Assembly: GCF_028283785.1 (NCBI RefSeq)
Contig: NZ_JAPWKB010000003.1
Span: 1-64,000, forward strand
Reading direction: 5' to 3'
DNA from: Paraburkholderia sp.
GTDB taxonomy: Bacteria > Pseudomonadota > Gammaproteobacteria > Burkholderiales > Burkholderiaceae
DNA: 64,000 nucleotides
The translations under genes were made by a program, and so were the position numbers. Positions 30,875-40,575 of the stretch are shown here, piece by piece (the stretch's first letter is position 1; each line of letters begins with the position of its first letter). The notes under the pieces were generated by a model, which was not told where the DNA came from, ran no database searches, and saw only the letters and a list, made by a program, of their open reading frames with translations.

Positions 30875-32026
30875 TCAGTGTGCGCGAGCGCCGTCCCAGC
30901 GCAGCAGTTGAACCGACGACACCGCCGCGCCCTGCTGATTTTCACCACCTACCAGCAGCACGCCGTCGTCGAGCTGAAACGACAGCCCGTACGCGCGCGC
31001 TTCCGCGAGACTCCCCGCACGCTTCCATTCGTCGCCGACCAGCGCGTAGATGTCGGCATGTGCGGTTTTCTTCAGCCCGCGATGCGCGTAGTTCTGGCCG
31101 TGACGATACTGCTCCCACGCGCCGGGGAAGTTCGCGCCGCCCGCCACCAGCAGCACGCCGTTGCTGTACCCGGCGAATGCGCCTGCCAGGCCTTCCTGTT
31201 GACGCTCGCCGGGCGCGGCGATCAGATCGGCGACCGTGACCGCGCGTACCGTCTCGTCGCTTACCGTGACGCGGTTCACCTTGTACGAGCGCAGACCCGG
31301 TTTCAACTCGCCGTTGATCAACGTGACGTCGTGTCCGTTGACGGCGACGGCCGCGCCGGCCGTCGGCGGATAGGTGACCTTGCCGAGGGTTTGCCACGCG
31401 TTGTCCGCGGGTGTGTAGCTCAACACGTCCGTCGAGAACAGATAGTCCTGCGGACGCTTGCCGAAATACGCATTGGCAACTGCGGTCTTGCGCGCGTCAT
31501 CGTTGCCCGCTGCCTTGATATCTTCGAAATAGCCGTTGAAGATCGCCGTATTCACGCCGCCGAAAAACAGCACGCGCCGACCATTGATCGATACCGCAAC
31601 CGAGCCGAGCAAGCCAAGCGGACTGCGCGTCGGCATGCGGCTCCACTGATTGCTCGCCGGGTCGTAGCAATAGACGTCGGAGAACATCACCGTATCGACG
31701 GTATCGTCGGCGCGCTTGAGCTGACCCGCGCCGCCGAACACATAGATCTTTCCGTCGACAACGGCCGCCACGCTCTGATCGCGCGCTTCGGCGGGGAAGT
31801 CGGACAGCCGTTGCCATGTCGGCGCGGCCGCAGCGAGATCGAGCGAAAACCACGCTTTACCGGCCGAACCCAAACCTGCATAGATGACGTGGCCGAGTCG
31901 GGCGCCCGCACCGTTCTTGATCGGCGCGGGAATATCCGGGTAGGTTTCTGCTGCGAATGCGACTGCGGTACAAAGAAAAGTCATGAGCGTGCCCAAACGT
32001 AAAAGCCGAGAGAAGATTGATTTCAT
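30875..32026 (-). CDS. nanM: N-acetylneuraminate epimerase NanM (mutarotase), exported
   Basis: NanM converts alpha-sialic acid, the form set free by sialidases, to the beta form that transporters take up. The 383-residue protein has a signal peptide (start at 32026, MKSIFSRLLRLGTLMTF...AFA) and a kelch-type six-bladed propeller. Its blade repeats include KIYVFGGAGQL, SVAVSINGRRVLFFGG and GVLLVAGGANFPGAW. The family and length fit NanM. It lies downstream of a porin gene on the same strand (42-base gap), probably as one unit. Confidence 0.88.
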   Translation of the reverse strand: MKSIFSRLLRLGTLMTFLCTAVAFAAETYPDIPAPIKNGAGARLGHVIYAGLGSAGKAWFSLDLAAAAPTWQRLSDFPAEARDQSVAAVVDGKIYVFGGAGQLKRADDTVDTVMFSDVYCYDPASNQWSRMPTRSPLGLLGSVAVSINGRRVLFFGGVNTAIFNGYFEDIKAAGNDDARKTAVANAYFGKRPQDYLFSTDVLSYTPADNAWQTLGKVTYPPTAGAAVAVNGHDVTLINGELKPGLRSYKVNRVTVSDETVRAVTVADLIAAPGERQQEGLAGAFAGYSNGVLLVAGGANFPGAWEQYRHGQNYAHRGLKKTAHADIYALVGDEWKRAGSLAEARAYGLSFQLDDGVLLVGGENQQGAAVSSVQLLRWDGARAH

Positions 32027-32067
32027 GTCGTATCCGGAGGCGTAGAGAGGCGGTGTCAGTGGCAGTG

Positions 32068-33135
32068 TCAGAAATGGTGAGTCAGACCGACGTCCCATCC
32101 CGCGCGACCGCTGGGTGCCCGTTTGTCGTACACCAGATCGGCATAAAGGAAAGTCGCTTTCGACAGGTGATACTGGTAACCCGCGCCGAGCTTCCTGGAG
32201 ATCCACGGGTAGGTGGTATAGGAATCGTAATTGCCGGCAGTGTTCAGTACCTTGGTATTCAACACATCGTACGAGAGCAGCCATGTGCCCGCGCCGAACG
32301 GCACGTATAGCGCGGCCAGCGTGTTGATCGCTTTCACCTGCATCTTGTCGGTTCCGGGCGCGGTATAACCGCCCGCCTGCACACCGATCGACGCCTTCAC
32401 CACGCCCCAGTCGTAAATTGCGGTCGCGCCGACGGCTTTGGTGCTGTACGCGGTCGCCTCGTATCCGAAGCCCACGTAGAGAGGGCCTTGGCTATAGCCG
32501 ACCGCAGCACTGACAGGCAGCGCCCCCGTTACGCCGATGCTTTTCACGAGCGGCGTCTGAATCGTGGGCGGCGTTGCCCACACGACTTTCGGATCGCTCT
32601 GCGCAATCTGCACGCTTGCGAAAAAGCCGTTCAGATTCAGGTTCACGCTACCGGCGTTCTGGTTGCGCGCGGAGCTGAACAGATGGTTGCCGTGCAAGCC
32701 CGCGTTATTGCGCGACACATACTGGTACGTGCCGAACGGATCGCCCATGATAAAGACGACCCACGCGGGCGTCAGCTTGCGTCCGAAATCGATCGAGCCA
32801 TACTGGTTCGCGACACCGATAATCGATTTCGAATCGAAGAATCCGGCTGCGCCGTTCACACCGGTTCCGCCTGTCTGCACGCCGTTTTGCAACGTGATGC
32901 TCGACTGAAGATCGAAGAAAACGGAATAACCACCGCCAAGATTCTCATTCCCTTTGAAACCCAGCAGACTGCCCTCGCCTTGTCCTTCGCGAATCTGGCC
33001 GTTGCTGTTGATCTCCCTGCCGATACTCGCATCGGCGCGTCCATACAGCGTCAACGACGACTGCGCCATCGCGAACGACATCGGCGCCCCGAGACATGCG
33101 ACAAGTGACAACTTCATAGCTTTGGTATTTTTCAT
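32068..33135 (-). CDS. trimeric Gram-negative porin
   Basis: The 355-residue product has a signal peptide (MKNTKAMKLSLVACLGAPMSFAMAQ, cleaved after AMA). It continues SSLTLYGRADASIG and LLGFKGNENLGGG, then barrel strands ending in WDVGLTHHF with a terminal Phe. It differs from the porin at 28020. It is followed by nanM, so it probably contributes to sialate entry. I find no GATATC-type operator in the 138-base gap upstream. Confidence 0.9.
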   Translation of the reverse strand: MKNTKAMKLSLVACLGAPMSFAMAQSSLTLYGRADASIGREINSNGQIREGQGEGSLLGFKGNENLGGGYSVFFDLQSSITLQNGVQTGGTGVNGAAGFFDSKSIIGVANQYGSIDFGRKLTPAWVVFIMGDPFGTYQYVSRNNAGLHGNHLFSSARNQNAGSVNLNLNGFFASVQIAQSDPKVVWATPPTIQTPLVKSIGVTGALPVSAAVGYSQGPLYVGFGYEATAYSTKAVGATAIYDWGVVKASIGVQAGGYTAPGTDKMQVKAINTLAALYVPFGAGTWLLSYDVLNTKVLNTAGNYDSYTTYPWISRKLGAGYQYHLSKATFLYADLVYDKRAPSGRAGWDVGLTHHF

Positions 33136-33273
33136 ATCGCCAAGAGTTTTTTGTGTCTGATTGAAATGGACTTTCCTGGCTTCCTCTAACCCCACCACCC
33201 ATAGGGATGCCTAAATAATATTTCTAGATTCGCTCAACTGAATTCGAACCACTGCAATCCGGATCGATTGCGC

Positions 33274-33630
33274 CTAGCGCGGGATCGTCACGCCAAGCTT
33301 GTTATTCACTGCCTTCACGCCCGGCACCGACGCGGCGATCTCACCGGCCTTGCCGATCTGGCCGGCTGACGAAACCCAGCCTGTCAGCGTGACCGCACCT
33401 GCCGACACGCGCGCCGAGATCACCTGTTGCGCGTCGAGATCGGGCGACTTCGCGAGCGCGTGCAACACCGCGCGGCGGAGCTTTTTGTCGGCGGCCTTGC
33501 CGGATTTTTCCGACATCGACGATGCACCGACAGCGGCGCTGCCGCTTACATCGACCGGTTTAGCAAGGACTGAGGTTGAAGCGATGACTACGAGTGCACC
33601 TACGATTTTTGCGAAATCGGTGGCTTTCAT
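33274..33630 (-). CDS. BON-domain periplasmic protein (OsmY-like)
   Basis: The 118-residue product has a signal peptide (MKATDFAKIVGALVVIASTSVLA) and one BON domain (KLRRAVLHALAKSPDLDAQQVISARVSAGAVTLTGWV ... KAVNNKLGV). BON proteins are thought to bind membranes or cell envelope and often respond to osmotic stress. It lies 86 bases after the sialate operon, but nothing ties it functionally to it. The start at 33630 is chosen because the signal peptide begins there. Confidence 0.85.
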   Translation of the reverse strand: MKATDFAKIVGALVVIASTSVLAKPVDVSGSAAVGASSMSEKSGKAADKKLRRAVLHALAKSPDLDAQQVISARVSAGAVTLTGWVSSAGQIGKAGEIAASVPGVKAVNNKLGVTIPR

Positions 33631-33715
33631 GTGTTTACCGTTTGGGTTGTGTGGCATTCAGCGATTGCACCGCGCTCGACGTTCGGGCACCTCCTTTTTA
33701 AAAAAAACGCATCCG

Positions 33716-34741
33716 TTAAAAAGTTTCCGTCACCTTGTTCAGATGACGCGGCGTGTCGGGATTGCGCCCGCGCGCATCCGCGAGTGAGGCCGCCATCACG
33801 TAGAACGACAGAATCGCGGCAATCGGATCGAGTGCGTCGTGGGCGGTCGTCGTCAGCGGCAAGGTCATGGCGCCGGTGCCGTCGATACCATCGGTGTCGG
33901 TGGGCGCGGCGAGCAGCACCCTTGCACCGCGTGCGCGCATGTCTGTCGCGAGCGTCAGCAAACCGGCCTGTTCGGGACCGCGCGGCGCGAACACGAGCAA
34001 CGGATAGTCGCGATCGATCAACTCCATCGGGCCGTGCCGGACTTCCGCGCTCGAAAACGCCTCGGCCTGGATGCCTGAGGTTTCCTTCAGCTTCAACGCG
34101 GCTTCTTGCGCGATGGCGAGGCCCGGCCCACGACCGATCACGATCATTCGCTCGATGCCCGCCAACACGTCGATTGCCGCCGACCAGTCGCGCGTGCCGG
34201 CGTCGCTCAGTGCATCCGGCACGCTGCGCAGCGCGTCGATCAACACCTGATCGCGCTGCCAGTGCGCAACCAGTTGCGCGGACATCGACACCATGCCGAT
34301 ATAGCTTTTGGTGGCGGCCACGCTGACTTCGGCGCCAGCCAGAATCGGCAACGTCCATTCGCACGCGTCGGCCAGCGGCGAGACCGGCACGTTCACCGCG
34401 GACACGGTCAGCGCGCCCGCTTCGCGCAGCAGTTCCATCGTGCGCACCAGATCCGGACTGCGCCCCGATTGCGAAAACGCCAGTGCGAGACGGCCTTTGA
34501 CCTGCAACGGCGCGTGTTGCAAGGTCGCGACCGACATCGGCAGCGACGCGACCGGCATGCCGATCCGGCTCATCACCAGCGACGCGAAATAGCTGGCGGC
34601 GTGATCGGAACTGCCGCGCGCCACGGTCAGCGCGACGCCTTCCGCGCGCGCGGCCAGCAGCGCGGCGAGCGCCTCGACGCGTGACGGTTCGGCGAGTTGG
34701 GCAGCGACCACTGCGGGCGACGACAGCGCCTCATCGAGCAT
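33716..34741 (-). CDS. double-SIS sugar isomerase, likely glucosamine-6-phosphate deaminase (NagB-II/AgaS type)
   Basis: Two SIS domains are visible. The first has VARGSSDHAASYFASL and LAFSQSGRSPDL; the second has IGRGPGLAIAQEAALKLKET and the GlmS-like EVRHGPMELI. The glutaminase domain of GlmS is absent, which is the architecture of NagB-II deaminases that convert GlcN-6-P to fructose-6-P and ammonia. It would complete the sialate route after NagA. The gene overlaps the nagA end by 11 bases if started at 34741; an in-frame ATG at 34768 is also possible. It is the last gene of the operon. Confidence 0.85.
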   Translation of the reverse strand: MLDEALSSPAVVAAQLAEPSRVEALAALLAARAEGVALTVARGSSDHAASYFASLVMSRIGMPVASLPMSVATLQHAPLQVKGRLALAFSQSGRSPDLVRTMELLREAGALTVSAVNVPVSPLADACEWTLPILAGAEVSVAATKSYIGMVSMSAQLVAHWQRDQVLIDALRSVPDALSDAGTRDWSAAIDVLAGIERMIVIGRGPGLAIAQEAALKLKETSGIQAEAFSSAEVRHGPMELIDRDYPLLVFAPRGPEQAGLLTLATDMRARGARVLLAAPTDTDGIDGTGAMTLPLTTTAHDALDPIAAILSFYVMAASLADARGRNPDTPRHLNKVTETF

Positions 34742-35837
34742 TCTGGACAATCGTTTCTCCTTCGACATAGGTTGCGTTGAGCGTCAGCGCCCGGTCGAAC
34801 ACGACCAGATCGGCCCATGCGCCGGACTGGATGCGACCGCGATCGGTGACGCCGAGGTAATCGGCGGCGTGGCGCGACAGATGACGGGATACGTCCGCGA
34901 GCGGCAAGCCGATCGAGACGAGGTTGCGCAGCGCCTGATCCATCGTCAGCGTGCTGCCCGCGAGCGTGCCGTCGGCCAGACGCACACCGCCCATGCACTT
35001 GGTCACGTGCTGGCTGCCGAGCCGGTATGCGCCGTCGGGCATCCCAGCGGCGGCCGTGCTGTCGGTGACGGCGTAGAGCCGCGGAATCGCCCGTGCGGCC
35101 GCGCGGATCGCGCCCGGATGCACGTGCAGCAGATCGGGGATGATCTCCGCGAATTCCGCATGCGCGAGCGCCGCGCCGACCATCCCCGGATCGCGATGAC
35201 GCAGCGGCGTCATCGCGTTGAACAGATGCGTGAAACCGGCAGCGCCATGTTTGAGCGCGCTTACGCCGTCATCGTAAGAACCGGTGGAGTGCCCGATCTG
35301 CACCCGCACGCCGCGCGCCGTGAGTTCGCGGATGATCGCCGGATGACCGGCGATTTCCGGCGCGAGCGTGACCACTTTCACCGGCGCGAGCGCCAGGTAT
35401 TCCAGCACTTCGTCGAGCGCGGCGACCACGGCCGCGTCCGGCTGCGCGCCGAGACGATCGGGGCTGATATACGGTCCTTCCAGATGCACGCCGAGCAGAC
35501 GCGCGGTGCCGGGCGAACGGTCGCGCACCAGCGTCCCGATTTCGCCGAGCACTTGCCGCAGTTGCGCGCGCGGCGCGGTCATCGTGGTGGCGAGCAGACT
35601 GGTGGTGCCGTGACGCGCGTGCAGCCGTGCCATCGTCTCGACGGCGGCGGCGCCCTCCATCACGTCGGCACCGCCGCCGCCGTGAACGTGCAGGTCGATA
35701 AAGCCGGGAAGAATGTACGGATCGCGGTTGCGGGCGGGATCGACGGGTTCGCCGTCGAGCGCCGCGATGCGTCCGTCGCGTATCGATAGATGACCGTGAA
35801 TCCAGCCATCGGCACTCAGGATATTTCCGCGCAACAT
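34731..35837 (-). CDS. nagA: N-acetylglucosamine-6-phosphate deacetylase NagA
   Basis: NagA removes acetate from GlcNAc-6-P. The 368-residue amidohydrolase has the metal site LPGFIDLHVHGGGG, the HLEGPYISP motif, IGHSTGSYDDG, GFTHLFNAMTPL and the catalytic Asp in YAVTDSTAAAGMPDG. It receives its substrate from NanE and NanK encoded upstream. Spacing to the GntR gene upstream is one base and it overlaps the SIS gene downstream, so it is tightly coupled. Confidence 0.95.
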   Translation of the reverse strand: MLRGNILSADGWIHGHLSIRDGRIAALDGEPVDPARNRDPYILPGFIDLHVHGGGGADVMEGAAAVETMARLHARHGTTSLLATTMTAPRAQLRQVLGEIGTLVRDRSPGTARLLGVHLEGPYISPDRLGAQPDAAVVAALDEVLEYLALAPVKVVTLAPEIAGHPAIIRELTARGVRVQIGHSTGSYDDGVSALKHGAAGFTHLFNAMTPLRHRDPGMVGAALAHAEFAEIIPDLLHVHPGAIRAAARAIPRLYAVTDSTAAAGMPDGAYRLGSQHVTKCMGGVRLADGTLAGSTLTMDQALRNLVSIGLPLADVSRHLSRHAADYLGVTDRGRIQSGAWADLVVFDRALTLNATYVEGETIVQNAR

Positions 35838-35838
35838 G

Positions 35839-36582
35839 TCAGGTCTCGTGGGTAACAGGCTGGCCGCGCCACTCGGCGACCAGGTCGTAACATTCGCTGC
35901 GGTAGTACATCTGCGTCACTTCGACAGCGCACTGACTCGCGCTATAACCGGTGCGCGTGATCTGCAGCAGCGCCGTGCCCGTCGCGACGTCGAGTTGCAC
36001 GGCGACCGTGGGCGGCGCGGCGACCGCGCGAAAATGCTCGAGCGCACGCACCACCGGCGCGCCGCCATATGACAGCGTCGCGTGGGGTGAATCGGGTGAA
36101 TCAGGTTCGATGCCGAGCGGCCGTGTCGTACGTTCGACGCCGATCACGGTTGCGCCGGCAATCCGCACGCGCTCGACCTGCACGACTTCCGCGCCCGGCG
36201 ACACACCGAACTGGAACAACTCATCGGTGGACGCGGCGCGAATCGTCCGCGATACCTCGCGTGTACTGCGCAGGCCGGACGGTCCACGCGTCAGCATCGT
36301 CAATCCGGCGACTCGTGCGACTCCGTCATCCGGCGACCGCACGAACGTGCCCGCGCCCTGGGTGCGACGGATCAAACCCTGCTGCGCCAGCAGCGACATG
36401 GCCTTGCGCGAGGTCACTCGCGACACGTTCAACGCTTCGGCCAGCAAGCGCTCGGACGGCAGCGCGTCACCGCTGCGCCATGCACCGCGACGGATTGCGT
36501 CGGCCAGCCGGGTCGCCATCTGCACATACAGCGGCGTCGCGATACGCGGATCAGGCTGGATGTCGTGCCAGTTCACGCGCAT
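35839..36582 (-). CDS. HutC-subfamily GntR regulator (NagR/NagQ-like)
   Basis: The 247-residue protein has a winged helix (LPSERLLAEALNVSRVTSRKAMSLLAQQGLIRRTQGAGTFV) and a UTRA ligand domain. HutC regulators next to nagA usually sense GlcNAc-6-P or GlcN-6-P. It is the third regulator in the sialate region and is of a different subfamily from the two FadR types, so it may give a second, metabolite-level control. It sits within the operon between the transporter ATPases and nagA. Confidence 0.87.
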   Translation of the reverse strand: MRVNWHDIQPDPRIATPLYVQMATRLADAIRRGAWRSGDALPSERLLAEALNVSRVTSRKAMSLLAQQGLIRRTQGAGTFVRSPDDGVARVAGLTMLTRGPSGLRSTREVSRTIRAASTDELFQFGVSPGAEVVQVERVRIAGATVIGVERTTRPLGIEPDSPDSPHATLSYGGAPVVRALEHFRAVAAPPTVAVQLDVATGTALLQITRTGYSASQCAVEVTQMYYRSECYDLVAEWRGQPVTHET

Positions 36583-36640
36583 CGACCTTCCCCACGAAAA
36601 CAGCCGCCGACCGGCTCACGAAGCCGGATCGCGCGACGAG

Positions 36641-37681
36641 TCACGCACGCGTCACCGGTTGCGTCGCGTCGCGATAGAGCACGCACGCGACGTCGTGATG
36701 ACCCGGCATCTGCACCAACGGCGGCACGGCTGTCGCGCATTGCGCGATCGCGCTCGGACAGCGCGTATGGAACACACATCCCGACGGCGGATTCAGCGGG
36801 CTCGGCACTTCGCCCGCGAGCAGGTCGCGCGGATCGAACCGCCGCGTCGGATCGGGCACCGGCGAACTGCGCGTCAGCGCCTGCGTGTACGGATGCAGAC
36901 CGCCGTCCTGGATACCGCTGCGGCTCGACAACTCCATGACCCGGCCCAGATACAGCACCAGCACCCGGTCGCAGATTCCCTGGACGATCGGCAGATCGTG
37001 CGAAACGAACAGGATCGCCAGATTCAGCGATTCGCGCAGTTCGAGCAGCAGATTGACGATCTGCGCCTTGACCGATACGTCCAGCGCCGCGACCGCTTCG
37101 TCGGCGACCAGCACCTTGGGCTGCAAGGTCAGCGCACGCGCAATCACGACGCGCTGCTTCTGTCCGCCCGACAGTTCATGCGGATAGCGCTGCAACACCG
37201 ACGCAGGCAAACCGACCACGTCGAGCAGCTTGCCGATGGTCGCGCGCTGCTGCGTGCGCGTACCGATCTTGTGCAGCGCGAGCGGTTCCAGCAGGCTCTG
37301 CTCGATCGTCATGCGGCCGTTGAGACTGCCGTTCGGATCCTGAAAGATCATCTGAAGGTCGCGGCGAACCGCGCGCAACGGCTTGCCGCGCAAACCCGAC
37401 AGGTCTTGTCCGCGATAACGCACCGTGCCGCTCGTCGGCGGCATCATGCCGAGCGCAAGCCGCCCGAGCGTGGATTTGCCGCTACCCGATTCGCCGACGA
37501 TGCCGACGATCTCGCCCGGCCGCACGTCGAACGACACGTCGGTCAATGCGTGCAGCACTTTCTTCGGTTGCAGGAACGCCTGCTGGACCGCGAACTCGCG
37601 GCATACCCGGTCGAACGACAGCACCGGCTGCACCGCCGCGCCGTCAGCCATCGTGCGGCTCGCTTCGCTCATCGTGTTCAT
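36641..37681 (-). CDS. peptide-type ABC transporter ATPase (OppF/DppF-like), sialate operon
   Basis: The product is about 346 residues (or 343 from Met at 37672). It has Walker [11 protein letters not shown]-loop, signature LSGGQKQRVVIARAL and Walker B VLVADEAVAALD, plus the C-terminal oligopeptide-transporter extension with clustered cysteines (GCVFHTRCPSAIAQC) that may hold an Fe-S cluster. The GE in the Walker B (DEAV) is normal. It pairs with the ATPase encoded just upstream, with overlapping start and stop, to energise the importer. Confidence 0.92.
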   Translation of the reverse strand: MNTMSEASRTMADGAAVQPVLSFDRVCREFAVQQAFLQPKKVLHALTDVSFDVRPGEIVGIVGESGSGKSTLGRLALGMMPPTSGTVRYRGQDLSGLRGKPLRAVRRDLQMIFQDPNGSLNGRMTIEQSLLEPLALHKIGTRTQQRATIGKLLDVVGLPASVLQRYPHELSGGQKQRVVIARALTLQPKVLVADEAVAALDVSVKAQIVNLLLELRESLNLAILFVSHDLPIVQGICDRVLVLYLGRVMELSSRSGIQDGGLHPYTQALTRSSPVPDPTRRFDPRDLLAGEVPSPLNPPSGCVFHTRCPSAIAQCATAVPPLVQMPGHHDVACVLYRDATQPVTRA

Positions 37682-38664
37682 GCCTTTTCCCAGAAATGAC
37701 AGCGCACGCTATGGACTGCATCGACGCGCGATTCTTCCGGCACCTCGATCCGGCAGCGCGCCTCGACGCGCGGACAGCGATTGGCGAACCGGCAGCCTGT
37801 CGGCGCACCGACGATCGCCTCGATCTGGCCGGGAATGCCGCGCATCGTCGCGCCTTCGGACGGGCGCGGAATCGAGTCGAGCAGCGCTTTGGTGTACGGA
37901 TGCTTCGGCGCGGCGAACAGGGTTTCGGTGGGCGCGGTTTCGACGATCTGGCCGCCGTACATCACCGCCACCCGATCCGCGATCTGCGCGACGACGCCCA
38001 TGTCGTGCGTGATGAACACGACCGCCATGCCGCCGTCGCGCTGCAAATTGCGGATCAGATGGAGAATCTGCGCCTGGATCGTCACGTCGAGCGCGGTGGT
38101 GGGCTCGTCGGCAATCAGCACCGACGGCTCGCACGCCAGCGCGATCGCGATCATCACGCGCTGCCGCATGCCACCCGACAACTGATGCGGATACTGCCGC
38201 GCGCGCGAACGCGGATCGGAAATCCCGACCTTCCCCAGCAACGCGATCGCGCGTTCCTGTGTCTCGCCGCGCTTGCCCATGCCGTGAATCGTCAACGCTT
38301 CCTCGACCTGTTTGCCGATCCGCTGGACTGGATTGAGCGAGGTCATCGGTTCCTGGAACACCATCGAAATCCGGTTGCCGCGCATCTTCAGCATCTGCTT
38401 TTCGTCGAGCGCGAGCAGATCGACCGACGGCGCACCGTCTGCGTGCACCCACGCCTCGCCCGCGAGTTGCGCGCGCTCGTCGAGCAGGCGCATCAACGAC
38501 AGCGACGTGACCGACTTGCCGCTGCCGGACTCGCCGACCAGCGCCAACGTCTCGCCGCGCCGCACCTGCATCGTGACGTCCGTCACGGCGTGAATCTGGC
38601 CGTTCGGTGAAGCAAACCGTGCACACAGATGCTTCACGTCGAGCGCGATGGCGTTTTGGCTCAT
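37678..38664 (-). CDS. peptide-type ABC transporter ATPase (OppD/DppD-like), sialate operon
   Basis: The product is 328 residues from ATG 38664. It has Walker [10 protein letters not shown], signature [15 protein letters not shown], Walker [12 protein letters not shown] and a C-terminal cysteine-containing extension ([15 protein letters not shown]). The start immediately follows the nanA stop (TGA then TATG), so translation is probably coupled. An in-frame longer start at 38742 would lie inside nanA and is rejected. Confidence 0.92.
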   Translation of the reverse strand: MSQNAIALDVKHLCARFASPNGQIHAVTDVTMQVRRGETLALVGESGSGKSVTSLSLMRLLDERAQLAGEAWVHADGAPSVDLLALDEKQMLKMRGNRISMVFQEPMTSLNPVQRIGKQVEEALTIHGMGKRGETQERAIALLGKVGISDPRSRARQYPHQLSGGMRQRVMIAIALACEPSVLIADEPTTALDVTIQAQILHLIRNLQRDGGMAVVFITHDMGVVAQIADRVAVMYGGQIVETAPTETLFAAPKHPYTKALLDSIPRPSEGATMRGIPGQIEAIVGAPTGCRFANRCPRVEARCRIEVPEESRVDAVHSVRCHFWEKA

Positions 38665-38665
38665 A

Positions 38666-39595
38666 TCATGCGGCCCGCAGCAGTCCGCTCTGTTCGACGA
38701 TCGCGCGCACCTTCGCGGCGTGCACGTCGGACAGCACGGCATTCGGACGATTCATATGGCGATCGGTGAGCAGCCCCATCGCCTGCATCGCGGTCTTGAA
38801 ACCACCGACGCCCGACGCGTTGCGGCTGGTGTCCGGAAAGCCCTGGAACACGATCTCGAACAGCGCGATCAGGCGTTGCTGTTCGGCGCGCGCGGTGTCC
38901 CAGTCGCCGGCCTTCGCCGCGTCGTAGAGGCGCACATAGCCGGCCGGATCGACGTTCGCGAGCCCCGGAACCGCGCCGTGCGCGCCGCCGAGCAGCGCGT
39001 AATCGACGGTGATTTCGGAGCCGGTCAGCACGGTGAAATCGGGCGCGCCGGCGAAATCGCGAATCACCATCCGCATGTTGCCGTCGTCGCCGCTGCTGTC
39101 TTTCAGCGCGACGATCGCCTTGCGTTCATACAAGGTGCGCAGCGTGTCGCGTTCGAGCTTGATATGCACGCAGACCGGAATGTCGTAGGCGATCAGCGGC
39201 AGATCGACCGCATCGCGGACGTAGCAGAAGTGATCGACGATCTCGGCCTGCGACGTGCGCGTATAGAACGGCGCGGTCAGCACCAGACCATCGACGCCCA
39301 GCGCGGCCGCCTGCTTCGCGTGATCGACGCAGCGATCGGTGGCCGTATCGATCACGCCTGCGATCACCGGCACGCGGCCGGCCGCTTCATCGACGGCAAC
39401 GCGGATCACGTCGGCGCGGCGCGCGGCATCGAGAAACACCACTTCACTGGACGATCCGAGAATAAACAGACCATGCACCCCGCCGTCGATCAGATGCCGC
39501 ACGACGCGTCGCAGCGACGCTTCGTCGATCTGCATATCCGGCGTCAACGGCGTGATGACGGGCGGCACGATACCGTGCAAAGAAAGTTGGCTCAT
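38666..39595 (-). CDS. nanA: N-acetylneuraminate lyase NanA-like (DHDPS/NAL family)
   Basis: NanA splits sialate to ManNAc and pyruvate through a Schiff-base lysine. The 309-residue TIM barrel has the GSSSEVVFL substrate loop, the catalytic Tyr in LIAYDIPV and the Schiff-base Lys in IVALKDSSGD. The family includes other aldolases, but the operon with nanE, nanK and nagA supports the sialate assignment. The start overlaps the upstream permease stop (ATGA). It sits in the middle of the transporter genes, an unusual place. Confidence 0.88.
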   Translation of the reverse strand: MSQLSLHGIVPPVITPLTPDMQIDEASLRRVVRHLIDGGVHGLFILGSSSEVVFLDAARRADVIRVAVDEAAGRVPVIAGVIDTATDRCVDHAKQAAALGVDGLVLTAPFYTRTSQAEIVDHFCYVRDAVDLPLIAYDIPVCVHIKLERDTLRTLYERKAIVALKDSSGDDGNMRMVIRDFAGAPDFTVLTGSEITVDYALLGGAHGAVPGLANVDPAGYVRLYDAAKAGDWDTARAEQQRLIALFEIVFQGFPDTSRNASGVGGFKTAMQAMGLLTDRHMNRPNAVLSDVHAAKVRAIVEQSGLLRAA

Positions 39596-40497
39596 TTTGC
39601 GTGTAATTCCTGATGGGACTTTGGATCAAAGGCGGCTCGGAGTCCGTCGCCGAAAAAGTTGGCGGCTAACGCCGTCACAACGATAAGAATGCCCGCGGGC
39701 AACCACATCCACGGATAGGCCTGCATCATCGACGCGTCGGTCGTCAGGCTGAGCAGGCTGCCCCAACTGGCGAACGGCATCTGGACGCCGAGGCCGAGAA
39801 AGCTCAGACCGGCTTCCATCATGATGGCCGACACGAAGTTCAGACTGGCGAACGAAACGATCACGTCGGTGGTGTTCGGCAGGCAGTGACGCACGATGAT
39901 GTACGCGTCGCCCGCACCCATCAGCCGGGCCGCCGCGACGAAGTCGAGTTCGCGCACGGTCAGGATCCGGGCCCGCACCAGCCGCACCGCCAGCGGTGCG
40001 GTCAACACGCCGATGATCACGACGGTCTTGCCCGTGCCCGGCCCGAGCACCGCCGCCAGCGTCAGCAGCACGATGGTGGTCGGGAAAATCATCACCACGT
40101 CGACGATGCGCATGATCAGCGTGTCGATCTTGCCGCCGAAGTAACCGGCGATACCGCCGAGCACCAGCCCGATCGCCACCGACAGCAATGCGCTCAGGAC
40201 ACCGACCGTCAGCGACACCTGGCCCGCCGCGAGCGTGCGGGTGAGCATGTCGCGGCCGGTTTCGTCGGTACCGGACCAGTGGGCTGCCGACGGCGGCAAC
40301 GACACCGACATCAGATCGATCGTGTTCGCGCCGTACGGACTCATCAGCGGCCCGACGATGCACATCAGCACCACGATGCCGAAGATCGCCAGCCCGGACA
40401 CCGCGAGGCGGTTGCGCATGAAGCGGCGCAGAACGGGCGACTTCATCCGGCGTGCTCCAGGTGTGGCCACGCCGGGCACGGCCAATTTCTGTTCCAT
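39592..40497 (-). CDS. peptide-type ABC permease (OppC/DppC-like), sialate operon
   Basis: The product is about 301 residues from ATG 40497. It has an N-terminal helix (FMRNRLAVSGLAIFGIVVLM), the OppC-type periplasmic domain with HWSGTDETGRDMLTR, and the EAA loop (AARLMGAGDAYIIVRHCLPN) that contacts the ATPase. It ends in an ATGA overlap with nanA. With the permease upstream it forms the channel of the importer. Confidence 0.92.
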   Translation of the reverse strand: MEQKLAVPGVATPGARRMKSPVLRRFMRNRLAVSGLAIFGIVVLMCIVGPLMSPYGANTIDLMSVSLPPSAAHWSGTDETGRDMLTRTLAAGQVSLTVGVLSALLSVAIGLVLGGIAGYFGGKIDTLIMRIVDVVMIFPTTIVLLTLAAVLGPGTGKTVVIIGVLTAPLAVRLVRARILTVRELDFVAAARLMGAGDAYIIVRHCLPNTTDVIVSFASLNFVSAIMMEAGLSFLGLGVQMPFASWGSLLSLTTDASMMQAYPWMWLPAGILIVVTALAANFFGDGLRAAFDPKSHQELHAK

Positions 40498-40575
40498 TCG
40501 AAACTCTCCATCATGGACGGCGCGTGCGTGCAGCAAGCGCGCGGGCGCACCGCCGTGTCTGCGGCCGGAACCATG

